Shown: positions 33,052 through 42,169, numbered from the stretch's first letter. The stretch is 64,000 nt of DNA from Streptomyces venezuelae (GCF_008642375.1 NZ_CP029194.1:4944501-5008500), one strand, 5' to 3'. The notes: generated by a model from the sequence alone, not told the origin. A program made the numbers and translations.

Positions 33052-33657
33052 ATGGTGCGCACGCGCCTGAAGATGGCGGCGACGCTCACGGTGGTGGTGC
33101 TCGCGCTGACCGGATTCCAGACCGGCCACGGCAGCAGCAGCGGCGGCGGCAGTGGGAAGAGCAAGAGCGGCAAGAGCCGCTCGGACTCCGACGACGACTC
33201 GGGCGGCGGCTGCTCCAGTGACGAGAAGAGCAACGACGACTACAGCGGCTCGGACGGCTCGGGCGGCTCGGGCGGCTCCGAGGTCACGCCCAGCCCCACC
33301 TCGGAGACGGTGAAGATCGAGGTCGTCGTGGTGGACTGCGTGAAGTCCGCCCAGAAGAAGCGCAAGGGCAAGCCCGCCCGTAAGGCGGACACCACGGCGA
33401 CCCTGAAGGCCGTCTCGCGCGACGAGCTCCCGGGGACGTACTGGGTCACCCTGCACTTCAGGAACGCGTCGGGCACGGTGCAGAGCATCGGCGAGATCGG
33501 TGTCACCGTCGGGAGCCACGAGACGAAGACCTTCGAGGTCAAGATGGAGAACCCGCAGTTCGTCGACCGGGTGACGAACTGCTGGGTCTACGAGGTGCGC
33601 AGGCACTACACCACCGCGCTGCCTACCGAGTCCGGTACCCCTTCCCCCTCCCCGTGA
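33052..33657 (+). CDS. Secreted Ser/Gly/Asp-rich protein, unknown function
   Basis: 201-residue protein with a signal peptide (RLKMAATLTVVVLALTGFQTGHG). A low-complexity linker of Ser, Gly, Lys and Asp (about residues 28-85) follows, then a folded C-terminal part with two Cys (VVVVDCVKSAQKK and VTNCWVYEV) that may pair, and a beta-rich core WVTLHFRNASGTVQSIGEIGVTV. GAGGAGG precedes ATG 33052. The last 35 bases overlap the end of the convergent enoyl-CoA hydratase gene. Function unknown. Confidence 0.7.
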   Translation: MVRTRLKMAATLTVVVLALTGFQTGHGSSSGGGSGKSKSGKSRSDSDDDSGGGCSSDEKSNDDYSGSDGSGGSGGSEVTPSPTSETVKIEVVVVDCVKSAQKKRKGKPARKADTTATLKAVSRDELPGTYWVTLHFRNASGTVQSIGEIGVTVGSHETKTFEVKMENPQFVDRVTNCWVYEVRRHYTTALPTESGTPSPSP

Positions 33658-34399
33658 ACAGGCCCGCCTGACGTTCCGGCGGCAGGTTTCCCAGCGTGAT
33701 CAGGTGCGGCGCGTGGGCGAGGGCCGGGGTGCGGGACGCCTCCGTGACCGACCAGAGCGCCCGGACCGTGCCCTGGACGGCCTCGGTCGGGTGCGCGGCG
33801 ACGACGGCCGCGGCCCGCAGGGCGGCCTCCAGCGCCCCGCCGGCCGGGGTCAGCTCGGAGACGAGCCCCGTCTCGTACGCGCGCCGGGCCGAGATCCGTT
33901 CCGCGCTGCCCATCAGGGCCATCCGGGCGATCTCCCCGTAGGGCATCCGCTGGGCCATGTGGATGGTCTCGAAGGCGCTGACCATCCCGTAGGTGGTGTG
34001 CGGGTCGAAGAAGGTGGCGTCCTCGCCGGCGACCAGGAACTCCGCCTCGCCGAGCAGGTAGAACGCCCCGCCGCAGGCCATGCCCTCGACGGCGGCGATC
34101 ACCGGTTTCCACAGGTCGTTCGCCTTGGGGCCGATCGTGAGCAGGGGGTCGTCGATCGTGTACGGGGACGAGGGCTGCGGGATGTTCCCGGCGGCGTCCC
34201 GGTCGATCCCCGTGCAGAAGGCCCGCCCGCCGGACCCGGTGACGACGATCGCGCGGACCTCGTCCTCGTACCGGAACCCCCGCCAGACGGAGGCGAGGTC
34301 GCGGGCCATGTCCAGGGTGATCGCGTTGTGCTTCTCCGGCCGGTCGAGGGTGACGACCGCGACCCCGGTCTCCTTGTCGCGTTCGACGCGGACGGCCAT
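33623..34399 (-). CDS. Enoyl-CoA hydratase/isomerase family protein
   Basis: 258-residue crotonase. VAVVTLDRPEKHNAITLDMARDLASVW is the N-terminal CoA-binding block. RAIVVTGSGGRAFCTGIDRDAAGN forms the oxyanion-hole region. KPVIAAVEGMACGGAFYLLGEAEFLVAGEDATFFDP is the second oxyanion block. The usual catalytic Glu of hydratases (in xxxxPExGLxP) is not clear here: the segment reads THTTYGMVSAFETIHMAQRMP, so another crotonase reaction is possible. ATG 34399 directly follows the DUF35 stop. Third gene of the thiolase-DUF35-crotonase operon. Confidence 0.88.
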   Translation of the reverse strand: MAVRVERDKETGVAVVTLDRPEKHNAITLDMARDLASVWRGFRYEDEVRAIVVTGSGGRAFCTGIDRDAAGNIPQPSSPYTIDDPLLTIGPKANDLWKPVIAAVEGMACGGAFYLLGEAEFLVAGEDATFFDPHTTYGMVSAFETIHMAQRMPYGEIARMALMGSAERISARRAYETGLVSELTPAGGALEAALRAAAVVAAHPTEAVQGTVRALWSVTEASRTPALAHAPHLITLGNLPPERQAGLFTGRGKGYRTR

Positions 34400-34837
34400 C
34401 TAGCCGCGCTCCAGGAGCCAGCGGGGGACCGTGACGCCGTCGACCTCGGTGAAGGCGACCTTCACCGGGGCACCGATGCGCAGCCGGCCCGCGTCGAGCG
34501 AGTTCAGGGGTGCGTCGGGGGTGGTGACGACGTTGCCGGCGAGGCGGATGCGGGGGGCGTCGGCCAGTTCGACGAGGACCGCGTTGTACCCGGGCTGGGC
34601 GGCGTAGTCGGGCAGGAGCGGCGGGTGGGGCAGGACGTACGACCAGATGCGGCCGCGTCCTGACATGAGCCGCCATTCGCTGTCGAAGGAGTGGCAGTGC
34701 GGGCAGCAGGGGCGGGGCGGGAAGCGGAGCTCGCCGCAGTCGGGGGCCGCGCAGGCCTGGACGCGGAGCTCGCCCCGGGCGGCGTACTCCCAGAAGGGGG
34801 CGCCGTCCTCGTCGGTGACGGGTGTCAGCATCGGCAT
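34400..34837 (-). CDS. DUF35/OB-fold zinc-ribbon protein (thiolase partner)
   Basis: 145-residue protein with an N-terminal zinc ribbon (C-x4-C in CAAPDCGELRFPPRPCCPHC) and a C-terminal OB fold (RIWSYVLPHPPLLPDYAAQPGYNAVLVELADAPRIRLAGNV). DUF35 proteins bind lipid-transfer-type thiolases and are needed for acyl-CoA binding or retro-aldol cleavage, as in the Ltp2-ChsH2 complex of steroid degraders. The gene is 14 bp behind the thiolase-like gene and abuts the crotonase gene. GAGGAG lies about 10 bases before ATG 34837. Function is inferred from family and neighbourhood. Confidence 0.87.
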   Translation of the reverse strand: MPMLTPVTDEDGAPFWEYAARGELRVQACAAPDCGELRFPPRPCCPHCHSFDSEWRLMSGRGRIWSYVLPHPPLLPDYAAQPGYNAVLVELADAPRIRLAGNVVTTPDAPLNSLDAGRLRIGAPVKVAFTEVDGVTVPRWLLERG

Positions 34838-34851
34838 GGTGTCTCGGCTCC

Positions 34852-35994
34852 TCAGGCTCGAAGGAGGATCGCGGAGGTGGGGACGCCCTCGCCGGCCGTG
34901 ACCAGGCAGGTGGCGGCGTCGGGCACTTGGGCGGTGGAGCTGCCGCGGAGCTGCTTCACGCCCTCGTTGATGAGGTTGAAGCCGTGGACGTACGCCTCGC
35001 TCAGTCCGCCGCCGCCGGTGTTGAGGGGCAGCCGGCCGCCGATCTCCAGGGCGCCGCCTTCGGTGAACGCGGCGCCCTCGCCGCGGCCGCAGAAGCCGTA
35101 GCCCTCCAGGGAGAGCGGGACGAGCGGGGTGAAGGCGTCGTAGATCTGGGCGACGTCGACGTCCTCGGGGCCGAAGTCGGCCTGTTTCCAGAGGTGTCGG
35201 GCGGCGGTCCAGGCGGGTCCGGAGAGCGGGTCGTCGTTCCAGTAGTTGACCATGCCGTGATGCTGGGCGGGCAGGCCCTGGGCGGCGGAGTGGACGTAGA
35301 CCGGCTTCTGGCGGCAGTCGCGGGCGCGTTCGGCGGAGACGATGACGCAGGCGAGGGCGCCGTCGGTCTCCAGGCAGTTGTCGAAGAGGCAGAGCGGCTC
35401 GCTGATCCAGCGGGAGGTCATGTACATCTCGCGGGTCAGGGGCCGCTCGTACATGATCGCGGAGGGGTTCTGGTTGGCGCGGTTGCGGCAGGCGAGCGCG
35501 ACGTTGAAGAGGTGGTCGCGGGTGGCGCCGTACTCGTGCATGTAGCGGCGGGCGAGCATGCCGATCTCGTCGGCGGGGCGGAGCAGCCCGAAGGGGCGGG
35601 TCCACTGGCCGGGGGTGGGCAGCTGGGCGGCGGTGTTCTTCCAGGGGCGGGGGCCGGAGCCCCGCTTCCGGGAGCGCCAGGCGACGCCGACGCTCGCCTG
35701 GCCGGTGGCGACGGCGGCGGCGAGGTGGCCGACGGTGGCGCAGGAGCCGCCGCCGCCGTAGCCGACCTTGGAGAAGAAGGTGACGTCGCCGGCGCCGATG
35801 GCCTTGGCGACCTCGACCTCGTCCGTCTCCTCCATCGTGTACGAGGCGAAGCCGTCGACCTCGGAGGGGTCGATCCCGGCGTCGTCGAGGGCGGCGAGGA
35901 TCGCCCGGCAGGCGAGGGCCTTCTCGGACTCGGGGAGGTGTTTCGCGAAGGCGGTCTGTCCTATGCCGACGATGGCCGTGGCGTCCTTGAGCAC
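34852..35994 (-). CDS. Thiolase-superfamily protein (Ltp2-like, DUF35 partner)
   Basis: 380-residue thiolase-fold protein. VGYGGGGSCATVGHLAAAVATGQ keeps a Cys where SCP-x thiolases have CATG. The C-terminal block has GGGGLSEAYVHGFNLINEGVKQLRG instead of the HPxG block with the active His. The YDAF motif (VAQIYDAFTPLVPLSL) is present as in Ltp-type aldolases. GTG 35994 has AGGAGG a few bases upstream. The gene leads an operon with DUF35 and a crotonase and diverges from a FadD gene. It probably cleaves or condenses an acyl-CoA intermediate; steroid side-chain is only one possibility. Confidence 0.85.
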   Translation of the reverse strand: MLKDATAIVGIGQTAFAKHLPESEKALACRAILAALDDAGIDPSEVDGFASYTMEETDEVEVAKAIGAGDVTFFSKVGYGGGGSCATVGHLAAAVATGQASVGVAWRSRKRGSGPRPWKNTAAQLPTPGQWTRPFGLLRPADEIGMLARRYMHEYGATRDHLFNVALACRNRANQNPSAIMYERPLTREMYMTSRWISEPLCLFDNCLETDGALACVIVSAERARDCRQKPVYVHSAAQGLPAQHHGMVNYWNDDPLSGPAWTAARHLWKQADFGPEDVDVAQIYDAFTPLVPLSLEGYGFCGRGEGAAFTEGGALEIGGRLPLNTGGGGLSEAYVHGFNLINEGVKQLRGSSTAQVPDAATCLVTAGEGVPTSAILLRA

Positions 35995-36019
35995 CGTACC
36001 TCCTTTTGGGGCAGCACTG

Positions 36020-36034
36020 CTGACAGCGCGTCAG
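36020..36034. promoter_or_regulatory. CTGACG-family operator, site C1
   Basis: CTGACA-GCG-CGTCAG has one mismatch to CTGACG-N3-CGTCAG. It lies 26 bp before the thiolase-like start, nearer the minus-strand operon, in the 85-bp gap with FadD. Confidence 0.75.
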
Positions 36035-36046
36035 GTTACAACTAAT

Positions 36047-36061
36047 CTGACGGATAGTCAG
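36047..36061. promoter_or_regulatory. CTGACG-family operator, site C2
   Basis: CTGACG-GAT-AGTCAG has one mismatch to the palindrome. It lies 19 bp before the FadD start; a weak TTACAACTAATCT stretch just before it may be the promoter. Confidence 0.78.
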
Positions 36062-36079
36062 CTAAAGGGAGGGGTGGGC

Positions 36080-37696
36080 ATGCGCGGCGACCTGGAGTGG
36101 GGCACGATTCCCGGGCTCGTACGGGCGGCGGCCGAGCGGTACGGGGCGCGGGAGGCCGTCGTCGACGGACGCGTCCGCGTCACCTACGCCGAACTCGGCG
36201 AGCGCGTCGAGCGGGCGGCCGCCGCCTGCATCGCCACCGGGGTACGGGCGGGGGACCGGGTGGCGATCTGGGCGCCCAACACCCTCGACTGGATCGTCTC
36301 GGCGCTCGGCGCCGTCTCCGCGGGCGCCGTCCTCGTCCCCCTGAACACCCGCTTCAAGGGCACCGAGGCGGCCCACGTCCTCCAGCGCTCCCGGGCCCGC
36401 CTGCTCTTCGTCACCGGCACCTTCCTCGGCACCTCGTACGTGGCCTCCCTGCGCCGCTCGGGCGTCGCGCTCCCGCACCTGGAGAAGGCCGTCGTCCTCG
36501 GCGACACCGCGCCCGACGACGCGGGCTGGACGACCTGGAAGGCCTTCCTCGCGGAGGGCGACCGGGTCCCGGCCGCGCGGGTGCGCGCCCGGGCCGACGC
36601 GATCGACCCCTCCGACCCCTCCGACATCATCTACACCTCAGGCACCACCGGCCGGCCCAAGGGGGCCGTCATCGGCCACGCCCAGAGCCTGCGCTGCTAC
36701 GAGGTCTGGTCCGAGCTCGCCGGCCTCCGGGAGGGCGACCGCTACCTCGTCGTCAACCCGTTCTTCCACACCTTCGGGTACAAGGCCGGGATCCTCGCCT
36801 GCCTCATGCGCGGTGCCGTGATCGTCCCGCAGCCCGTCTTCACCGTGGACACGGTCCTCGCCAACATCGCCGCCGAGCGCATCACGGTCCTCCCCGGGCC
36901 GCCCACCCTTCACCAGTCCCTCCTGGACCACCCCGCCCGCGCGGCCCACGACCTCTCCTCGCTCCGCCTCGTCGTGACGGGCGCGGCGGTGGTCCCGCTC
37001 CGGCTCGTCGAACGCCTCCGCACCGAACTGGGGATCGGCACGGTCCTCACGGCGTACGGCCTCTCCGAGGCGAGCGGCCTCGTCACCATGTGCCGCCGCG
37101 ACGACCCGGCCGGGACGGTCGCCACGACCTCGGGCCGGCCCGTACCCGACACCGAGGTCAGGCTCTCGCCGACCGGCGAGGTCCTCGTCCGCGGGCACCA
37201 CGTCATGCGCGGCTACTTCGAGGACGAGGAGGCGACGGCGGCGGCGATCGACGAGGACGGCTGGCTGCGCACGGGGGACGTCGGGGTCCTGGACGAGGCG
37301 GGGAACCTGCGGATCACGGACCGGCTGAAGGACATGTTCATCGTGGGCGGCTTCAACGCCTATCCGGCCGAGATCGAGCAACTCCTGGGCCTGCACCCCG
37401 ACATAGCGGACGTCGCGGTCGTCGGGATCCCCGACCGGAGGCTCGGCGAGGTCGGCAAGGCCTTCGCGGTGCGCCGGGCGGGGGCGCGGGTGACGGCGGA
37501 CGACCTGATCGCCTGGTCGCGGCGGGAGATGGCGAACTACAAGGTGCCGCGGGAGGTCGAGTTCGTGACGGAGCTGCCGAGGAACGCGAGCGGGAAGGTG
37601 GTGAAGGGGGAGCTGCGGGCGAGAACGGACGCGGCGCCGGACGGGGCAGAGGCGGATACGGCGGCCGATGCGACGGCGGAGGCGGCGGCGGGCTGA
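36080..37696 (+). CDS. Acyl-CoA ligase (FadD3-like, AMP-forming)
   Basis: 538-residue adenylate-forming ligase. IIYTSGTTGRPKGAVIGH (about residues 183-200) is the P-loop. YGLSEASG, DGWLRTGDVGVLDEAGNLRITDRLKDMFIVGGFNAYPAEIE, and the C-terminal Lys of PRNASGKVVKGEL complete the set. Size and sequence fit FadD3/FadD17-like enzymes that activate unusual carboxylic acids in catabolism. The C-terminus adds an Ala/Asp-rich tail (~25 residues). GGAGG lies 6 bases before ATG 36080. The gene is divergent from the thiolase-DUF35-crotonase operon and shares the operator region. Confidence 0.9.
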   Translation: MRGDLEWGTIPGLVRAAAERYGAREAVVDGRVRVTYAELGERVERAAAACIATGVRAGDRVAIWAPNTLDWIVSALGAVSAGAVLVPLNTRFKGTEAAHVLQRSRARLLFVTGTFLGTSYVASLRRSGVALPHLEKAVVLGDTAPDDAGWTTWKAFLAEGDRVPAARVRARADAIDPSDPSDIIYTSGTTGRPKGAVIGHAQSLRCYEVWSELAGLREGDRYLVVNPFFHTFGYKAGILACLMRGAVIVPQPVFTVDTVLANIAAERITVLPGPPTLHQSLLDHPARAAHDLSSLRLVVTGAAVVPLRLVERLRTELGIGTVLTAYGLSEASGLVTMCRRDDPAGTVATTSGRPVPDTEVRLSPTGEVLVRGHHVMRGYFEDEEATAAAIDEDGWLRTGDVGVLDEAGNLRITDRLKDMFIVGGFNAYPAEIEQLLGLHPDIADVAVVGIPDRRLGEVGKAFAVRRAGARVTADDLIAWSRREMANYKVPREVEFVTELPRNASGKVVKGELRARTDAAPDGAEADTAADATAEAAAG

Positions 37697-37846
37697 GGCC
37701 GGGGACCGAGGTCGGGGGCGGAGGCTGCGGGCCGAGGCGGCGGGGCGTGATGGGCCCGTGCAACCAACTCCGCGCGTGTACACGTCATATGGGCAGTCTT
37801 ACGTTTCCTTTACCTCGCCCCTCGCCCCCTCCTCCAGGAGCAGCCG

Positions 37847-38530
37847 GTGTCGACGCAAGAGATCGCTCTCACCCTCACCCCGCAGCAGGCCGCCACCGGC
37901 GTCGTCATCCCGGTCACCCTGCCGACCGGCCCCACGCAGCTCAGCGTCCCGCCCTGCCGCCACGGCGACCTCGTCCCGGTGTGGCTCGGCGACACCGTGG
38001 TGCACCTGCGCATCACCGTCGCCGCCGGCCGGCGGCCCGCCAAGAAGTCCGGCTTCCTCGGCTGCCTGGTCCCGCTCGTCGTGATCGGCGGGCTCGTCGG
38101 AGCGTCGTTCCTCCTGAACGACGACGACAACGACCCGCCCGGCTCCCGGGGCCCCGGCCCGATCCCGACCTTCTCGGTCTCGCCGTTCCCCACCCTCGAC
38201 CCGCTCGGCACGGCCACCGGGGCGCCCGGCACCCCCACCGACGCCCCGACCGAGGAGAAGCCGGACCCCTTCGACAAGGGCACCTGCCTCAACGGGCAGC
38301 TGCCCGACTCCGAGACCGCGCAGACCGTCGACGACGTCGAGGAGGTCCCCTGCTCGGCCTCCGACGCCCACTACAAGGTGATCCAGACCTTCCCGTTCAC
38401 CTCCGACATGGGCAAGTGCAACGCCAACCCCAAGACCCAGTACGCCTTCTCGCACCGCTACACGATGAACGGCGCCGTCGTCAGCCAGTACGTGTACTGC
38501 CTGGTCGGCCTGGGTTCCTACGCCCGCTGA
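37847..38530 (+). CDS. Single-pass membrane protein with Cys-containing extracytoplasmic domain
   Basis: 227-residue protein. A cytosolic N-terminal domain of ~70 residues (LTLTPQQAATGVVIPVTLPTG...) precedes a transmembrane segment (LGCLVPLVVIGGLVGASFLL). A Pro/Thr/Gly-rich linker and a C-terminal domain with four Cys (GTCLNGQ, VPCSAS, GKCNANP, YVYCLVG) lie outside. It resembles LppU/SCO-type lipid-linked or anchored proteins. AGGAG is 7 bases before GTG 37847. The end overlaps the convergent DUF2079 gene by 13 bp. Unknown function. Confidence 0.7.
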   Translation: MSTQEIALTLTPQQAATGVVIPVTLPTGPTQLSVPPCRHGDLVPVWLGDTVVHLRITVAAGRRPAKKSGFLGCLVPLVVIGGLVGASFLLNDDDNDPPGSRGPGPIPTFSVSPFPTLDPLGTATGAPGTPTDAPTEEKPDPFDKGTCLNGQLPDSETAQTVDDVEEVPCSASDAHYKVIQTFPFTSDMGKCNANPKTQYAFSHRYTMNGAVVSQYVYCLVGLGSYAR

Positions 38531-39909
38531 CGGACGAGTACGACGATCCCGGCCTCGTCCCGCACGACCCGCCACCCCTGGCCCACGGCCTGGCGCAGCA
38601 CCCGCCCGACCGCACCCGCAGGCCAGGCCTCCGTCCGGTCCGCCACGACCCACTCCACGGCGGGGCTCCGGCCGAGCACCCCGTCCGCGACGAGGTGCAC
38701 GGTCGCCCGGTCGGTCAGGTGCGGGGCGAGGCTGTTGCTCGCCGCGACCCGAACCCCGTCGGGGACGAGCGCCAGGGCCTCGCGGGCCGCGGCCTCCCGG
38801 GGGCTCTCCCGCCAGAAGCCCGGCGTGGCGAGGGAGGCAAGTGGCTGCGCGGGCAGCAGCAGGAGCGCGACGGCCACGGGCACGGAGAGCGGCAGCCGTA
38901 CGCCCCGGCGCAGGGCGTCGACGAGCGCGGCGAGCGCGATCGGCACGAGGACCGCCGAGTAGTGCAGACCCGGCTCCCAGTGGGCCGGGTTGGCGGAGGT
39001 GAACCGCCAGGCAAGGGTCGGCAGGAGCAGCAGGGCGAGCGGGCTCCGCACGACGAGCCCACCGGTCACCGCGAGCAGCAGCAGGACGGTCAGCACCTTC
39101 ACGTGCCAGCCGTCGAGGAGCCCGTACGCACCGGTGACCTGGCTCGCGTACAGGTACTGCCCGTCCGGCGCGAAGGCCGGCACCACCCCGTACACGATCA
39201 GGACCGTGCCGAGCGCCGACCCGGCGGTGAGGGCGAGCCCGGTGCGGCGGTCCTGCCGGGCGAGCAGCAGCCCGAAGACCGCGGTGGTCGCGCCCAGGTC
39301 CTCCTTCACGAGGAGCAGGGCGGCGGCCCAGCACGCGGCGGCGCGGGTCCGCCCGTCCAGGTAGGCGCGGCAGGCGAGGGCGAGCAGGGGCACGGCGAAG
39401 GCGACCTCGTGGAAGTCGAAGCCGACGAGCTGCTGCACCCCCCAGCCGAGCCCGCAGGCCGTCCCGGTCGCGAGCGCGGCGAACCGCCGCTCCGGCAGGT
39501 GGTGCTGGGCGGTGCGGGCGAGGACGTACACGGCGAGGGCGACGAGCGCGGCCTGCGCGACGAGGAGCGTGCCGACGTGCGGGGCGAGCCGGTAGAGCGG
39601 CCCGAGGAGGGCCAGGACCGGGTGGAAGTGGTCGCCGAGGAGCGGGTACGCGTCGGCGGCGAAGCCCGGCGGAGCGGTCGCGGCCCGGATCTCGGAGGCG
39701 GGCGCCCGCCCCTCCGCGTAGGAGCGCACGGCCTGCCCGAAGATCCCGAGGTCGTATCCGGTGCTCCGGAAACGGGCGTGCTCGCGCAGCGCGAGGACGG
39801 CATGGAGGACGAAGAAGACGGAGGCGAGGAGCGCGGGGACGGCACGGGAGGCGGTGGGCAGCGGCTTCAGGGGCAGGCGCTCGGCGGCGGGCTCAATGAT
39901 CAAGGCCAT
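38518..39909 (-). CDS. DUF2079-type multi-pass membrane protein
   Basis: 463-residue integral membrane protein. ARFRSTGYDLGIFGQAVRSYAEGR in the first third, then LLGDHFHPVLALLGPLYRL and LVGFDFHEVAFAVPLLALACRAYLDGR, are the hallmark blocks of DUF2079. The family has a GT-C-like fold, and the DLG/DHFHP residues may be catalytic. The C-terminal ~120 residues (VPDGVRVAASNSLAPHLTDR) lie outside or form a soluble domain. ATG 39909 diverges from a two-component system 96 bp away. The reaction is unproven. Confidence 0.85.
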   Translation of the reverse strand: MALIIEPAAERLPLKPLPTASRAVPALLASVFFVLHAVLALREHARFRSTGYDLGIFGQAVRSYAEGRAPASEIRAATAPPGFAADAYPLLGDHFHPVLALLGPLYRLAPHVGTLLVAQAALVALAVYVLARTAQHHLPERRFAALATGTACGLGWGVQQLVGFDFHEVAFAVPLLALACRAYLDGRTRAAACWAAALLLVKEDLGATTAVFGLLLARQDRRTGLALTAGSALGTVLIVYGVVPAFAPDGQYLYASQVTGAYGLLDGWHVKVLTVLLLLAVTGGLVVRSPLALLLLPTLAWRFTSANPAHWEPGLHYSAVLVPIALAALVDALRRGVRLPLSVPVAVALLLLPAQPLASLATPGFWRESPREAAAREALALVPDGVRVAASNSLAPHLTDRATVHLVADGVLGRSPAVEWVVADRTEAWPAGAVGRVLRQAVGQGWRVVRDEAGIVVLVRQRA

Positions 39910-40005
39910 GAGGGGGAAGCCTCGGAGACCGCCCCTGAGCGGGTCCTGAAGGACCCTGAGGATTTCCTCAGCACCGTCTCCGCCGGCCCGGCGATACTCG
40001 GTCCC

Positions 40006-40686
40006 ATGCGCGTACTGGTGATCGAGGACGAGGAGCGGATCGCCGCCTCGCTGCGGCGCGGCCTCTCGGCCGTCGGGTACACGGTCGACGTCGCCCACGA
40101 CGGCGTGACCGGGCTCCACCTGGCCCGGGAGCACCGCTACGCGGCGGTCCTCCTCGACATCATGCTGCCCGGACTCAACGGCTACCAGGTCTGCTCGCGG
40201 CTGCGCGCCGAGTCCAACGACGTACCGGTGATGATGCTGACGGCCAAGAACGGCGAGTACGACGAGGCCGAGGGCCTCGACACCGGCGCCGACGACTACC
40301 TGGCCAAGCCCTTCTCGTACGTCGTCCTGGAGGCCCGCCTCCGCGCCCTCCTCCGCCGCGGCGGCGCCCGCACGCGCACGCTCCTGGAGTGCGACGACCT
40401 GTGGCTGGACCCGGCACGCCGGACCTGCGGCCGGGGCGCGGCCGACATCTCCCTCACCCCGAAGGAGTTCGGGGTGCTCCAGTGCCTGCTCCTGCGCCCC
40501 GACGAGGTCGTCCCGACGCTCGACATCCTCGACGAGGTGTGGTCGGCGGACTTCACGGGCGACCCGAACATCGTGCACGTCTACATCAGCGCCGTACGCC
40601 GGAAGATCGACGCGCCGTTCGGGCGGGCGACGATCGAGACGGTGCGGGGGGCGGGGTACCGGGTGGTGGGTGGCGGTCGTGGCTGA
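40006..40686 (+). CDS. OmpR/PhoB-family response regulator
   Basis: 226-residue response regulator. The receiver domain has IEDEERIA, the phosphoacceptor D51 (LLDIMLPGLNGY), T in MLTAKN and K in LAKPF. The C-terminal winged helix reads SLTPKEFGVLQCLLLRPDEVVPTLDILDEVW...IVHVYISAVRRKID...ETVRGAGYRV, typical of OmpR. Its gene overlaps the histidine kinase gene by 17 bases, so they form a pair. Targets unknown; the divergent DUF2079 gene is one candidate. Confidence 0.93.
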   Translation: MRVLVIEDEERIAASLRRGLSAVGYTVDVAHDGVTGLHLAREHRYAAVLLDIMLPGLNGYQVCSRLRAESNDVPVMMLTAKNGEYDEAEGLDTGADDYLAKPFSYVVLEARLRALLRRGGARTRTLLECDDLWLDPARRTCGRGAADISLTPKEFGVLQCLLLRPDEVVPTLDILDEVWSADFTGDPNIVHVYISAVRRKIDAPFGRATIETVRGAGYRVVGGGRG

Positions 40687-42169
40687 GTGGTGGCGGAGGT
40701 ACGGGCAGGCGGTGGCGTCCGGACTCGCGGCCTGGTGCGTCGTTGCGGCGGCGGTGGTCTGGCTGGAGGCGGAGGACCAGGCGGTGGGGCCGCTCCCCTG
40801 GGTGATCCCCGAGGTGCTGTCCACCGACCGGGTGGGCCCGCAGATCGCGTTCCTCGCCTGGCCCGGCTTCGCGCTCGGGGCGGCGGGCGTGGCCGCGACC
40901 GGCTGGCTCGCGGGCAGCGGACACGCGCGGGCGGCGCGGCTCAGGGCCACGGCCGTGGCCCTCCTCACCTCCGGGGCACTCCTCGCCACCTGCACCCAAT
41001 GGCTGGTCCGCGAGAACCCGCTCAAGCCCTGGCTGGTCGCGGAGGAGGCGTACCGCTGGGGGCTGATGTTCATCGGCCCCTCCACGGGCCTGCTCACGGC
41101 CGCGGCCGTGGCGATGGCGCTCGGCGGCGGCGCGGGCCGGCTGCCGTACCGCAGCCGTACGGTCCTGGTGGCGGCGGCCACGACCGGTGGGCTGTTCGCG
41201 GCGACCATCGAGGTCCTGCGCCGGGCGCAGCCGGAGCACCAGGAGCCGTGGAGCAACACGTACTGGGTCGCGCTGATCACCGGGGTGCCGCTCGTCGCCG
41301 TGCTCACGGGGATACTCGTCCACGTCACCGCGACGCGCTCGCTGCGCCCCGTCGAGGCGATCCGCCGCGAGCTGGCCGACATCACGGGCCAGTCGTTGGA
41401 CCGCCGGGTCCCGGTCCCGCCGACGGAGGACGTCATCGCCCGGCTCGCGGTCACCACGAACGACACCCTCGACCGCCTGGAACAGGCCTCCGCCCGCCAG
41501 CACCAGTTCGTCGCGGACGCGGCGCACGAACTCCGCAGCCCGCTCGCGGGCCTGCGGGCCCAGCTGGAGACGGCCCTGCGCCACCCGGACTCGGTGACGG
41601 ACTGGCCGGAGGTGGTGGCGGGCGCGGCGGCCGACGTCGTACGCCTCCAGGCTCTCACCGACGACCTGCTGCTCCTCGCCAGCCACCGGGCGACCGCGCC
41701 GGCGGGGGAGCCGGTGGACCTGGCGGCGCTGGCGGAGGACCTGGTCCGCGAGCACGAGCACCTCCCGGACGCGACGGGCCTCCTCCTCACCTGCGGGGCT
41801 CCGGCGGCCCCGGCGCTCGTCCACGGCAACCCGACCCGCCTGGAACGCCTCCTCCGCAACCTCCTGGCGAACGCCTGCCGCCACGCGGAGACGCGGGTCG
41901 AGGTCACGGTGGTGGACGACGGCTCCCGGGCGGTGCTCACGGTGACGGACGACGGCCCGGGCATCCCGCCCGCCGACCGCGCCCGCGTCTTCGACCGCTT
42001 CACCCGCCTCGACGCCTCCCGCACCCGCACCTCGGGCGGCGCGGGCCTGGGCCTCCCCATCGCCCGCGACATCGCCACCCACCACGGCGGCACCCTGACG
42101 ATCGAGGACTCGGCGCACGGGGCGCGCCTGGTGGCGTGCTTCCCGAAGGGCGCTCGCCCGTCCGGATGA
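40670..42169 (+). CDS. Sensor histidine kinase
   Basis: 499-residue membrane sensor kinase. The N-terminal half has about six hydrophobic segments (WCVVAAAVVWLEAE, IAFLAWPGFALGAAGVAATGW, VALITGVPLVAVLTGILVHV). A HAMP-like region (SLRPVEAIRRELADITG) follows, then HisKA with H286 in FVADAAHELRSPLAGL, and HATPase_c with NLLANACRHAET, DDGPGIP and GGAGLGLPIA. GTG 40670 overlaps the response regulator; GTG 40679 is an alternative. Signal unknown. Confidence 0.9.
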   Translation: MAVVAEWWRRYGQAVASGLAAWCVVAAAVVWLEAEDQAVGPLPWVIPEVLSTDRVGPQIAFLAWPGFALGAAGVAATGWLAGSGHARAARLRATAVALLTSGALLATCTQWLVRENPLKPWLVAEEAYRWGLMFIGPSTGLLTAAAVAMALGGGAGRLPYRSRTVLVAAATTGGLFAATIEVLRRAQPEHQEPWSNTYWVALITGVPLVAVLTGILVHVTATRSLRPVEAIRRELADITGQSLDRRVPVPPTEDVIARLAVTTNDTLDRLEQASARQHQFVADAAHELRSPLAGLRAQLETALRHPDSVTDWPEVVAGAAADVVRLQALTDDLLLLASHRATAPAGEPVDLAALAEDLVREHEHLPDATGLLLTCGAPAAPALVHGNPTRLERLLRNLLANACRHAETRVEVTVVDDGSRAVLTVTDDGPGIPPADRARVFDRFTRLDASRTRTSGGAGLGLPIARDIATHHGGTLTIEDSAHGARLVACFPKGARPSG

